Source: Propionibacteriaceae bacterium (GTDB lineage: Bacteria; Actinomycetota; Actinomycetes; Propionibacteriales; Propionibacteriaceae). Taken from it: a stretch of DNA of 6,682 bases. Below, piece after piece: positions 6,534 to 6,682 of this stretch. Under the pieces are notes generated by a model, which was not told where the DNA came from, searched no databases, and saw only the letters and a list, made by a program, of their open reading frames with translations. The position numbers and the translations under genes were made by a program. The stretch's first letter is position 1, and every line of letters starts with the position of its first letter. The stretch is from assembly GCA_031272685.1 (NCBI GenBank), contig JAISTI010000068.1, forward strand, positions 1 to 6,682. The letters run 5' to 3'.

Positions 6534-6570
6534 AAAAGGGGCCGACGCCGGTTAGGCGCCGACCCCTTTC
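6534..6570 (-). terminator. Factor-independent terminator of the right-edge gene
   Basis: A stem pairs 6535-6549 with 6555-6569 around the loop 6550-6554, with two mismatches (6542/6562 and 6545/6559). On the - strand it is followed by TTTT (6537-6534). It begins 40 bases after the stop of the partial gene at the right edge. A shorter GGGGC/GCCCC hairpin (6589-6601) lies between that stop and the main stem. The A-run on the other side makes the stem nearly symmetrical, but no + strand gene arrives here. Confidence 0.75.
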
Positions 6571-6609
6571 CTGGAGTGTCCGGCTTATGGGGCAGCGCCC
6601 CTAGCTAAT

Positions 6610-6682
6610 TCAGGACTTGCTCACCGTCCACATCCGGAAGATGTAGTTGGCGTCCAGCGTCTCGAGCACGCCGTTCACGCTC
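6610..6682 (-). CDS. 3' end of an unidentified gene
   Basis: Only the last 23 codons and the TGA stop (6610-6612) are inside the window; the gene continues beyond the right edge. The visible end includes LDANYIFRMWTVSKS, which has a normal protein composition, and the codons end in G or C as in the neighbouring genes. The terminator hairpin 40 bases after the stop supports this as a real gene end. Too little is visible to assign a family. Confidence 0.55.
   Translation of the reverse strand, partial: SVNGVLETLDANYIFRMWTVSKS

Noticed and set aside
5669..6604. Long + strand open frame opposite the propeller gene
   Set aside because: It shows no recognisable domain or ribosome binding site and continues across the upstream terminator hairpin; it is a shadow of the - strand gene.
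1..6682. tRNA, rRNA, CRISPR arrays, replication origins or phage defence genes
   Set aside because: No cloverleaf, rRNA motif, regularly spaced repeat or defence-type domain was seen on either strand.

Overview
The window looks like chromosomal DNA of a high-GC Gram-positive bacterium (Actinomycetota). Support comes from the strong G/C bias at third codon positions, two secreted lipoproteins with classical lipoboxes, GTG/TTG start candidates, and -10-like TANNNT boxes. A host-associated actinomycete (Actinomycetaceae-like) would fit a thiamine importer beside a tyrosine phenol-lyase/tryptophanase-type gene. That placement is inference and cannot be fixed from this window.

Left part, + strand: bases 1-842 hold the 3' portion of a PLP-dependent beta-eliminating lyase of the tryptophanase / tyrosine phenol-lyase family. 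It is followed by a 71-codon ORF (908-1123) that matches only the N-terminal domain of IS1634-type transposases. That ORF has its own Shine-Dalgarno sequence, ends in two consecutive stops, and runs into a perfect 12-bp terminator hairpin (1135-1164). The hairpin also separates it from the convergent operon to the right.

Centre, - strand: a three-gene thiamine (thiamine pyrophosphate) ABC importer reads right to left as thiB (lipoprotein binding protein), thiP (fused double-domain permease) and thiQ (ATPase), with overlapping gene ends. A complete TPP riboswitch (about 4623-4711) lies just upstream of thiB. Between aptamer and start codon there is a hairpin that pairs the thiB ribosome binding site, so control is probably translational: high TPP would block synthesis of the importer. 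A -10-like box places transcription start at the first base of the aptamer's closing stem.

Right part, - strand: a 593-residue lipoprotein with PQQ-type beta-propeller repeats (4736-6517) ends 25 bases before the riboswitch. Its start codon lies 7 bases after a -10-like box and has no Shine-Dalgarno sequence, so it may be read from a leaderless transcript. A factor-independent terminator hairpin sits directly upstream and closes off a further - strand gene, of which only the last 23 codons and the stop are present (6610-6682).

The thi operon with its riboswitch is a coherent, well-understood unit. The less explained parts are the isolated transposase-domain ORF, the unusual active-site substitutions in the lyase, and the role of the propeller lipoprotein. 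I do not see a clear new multi-gene system.
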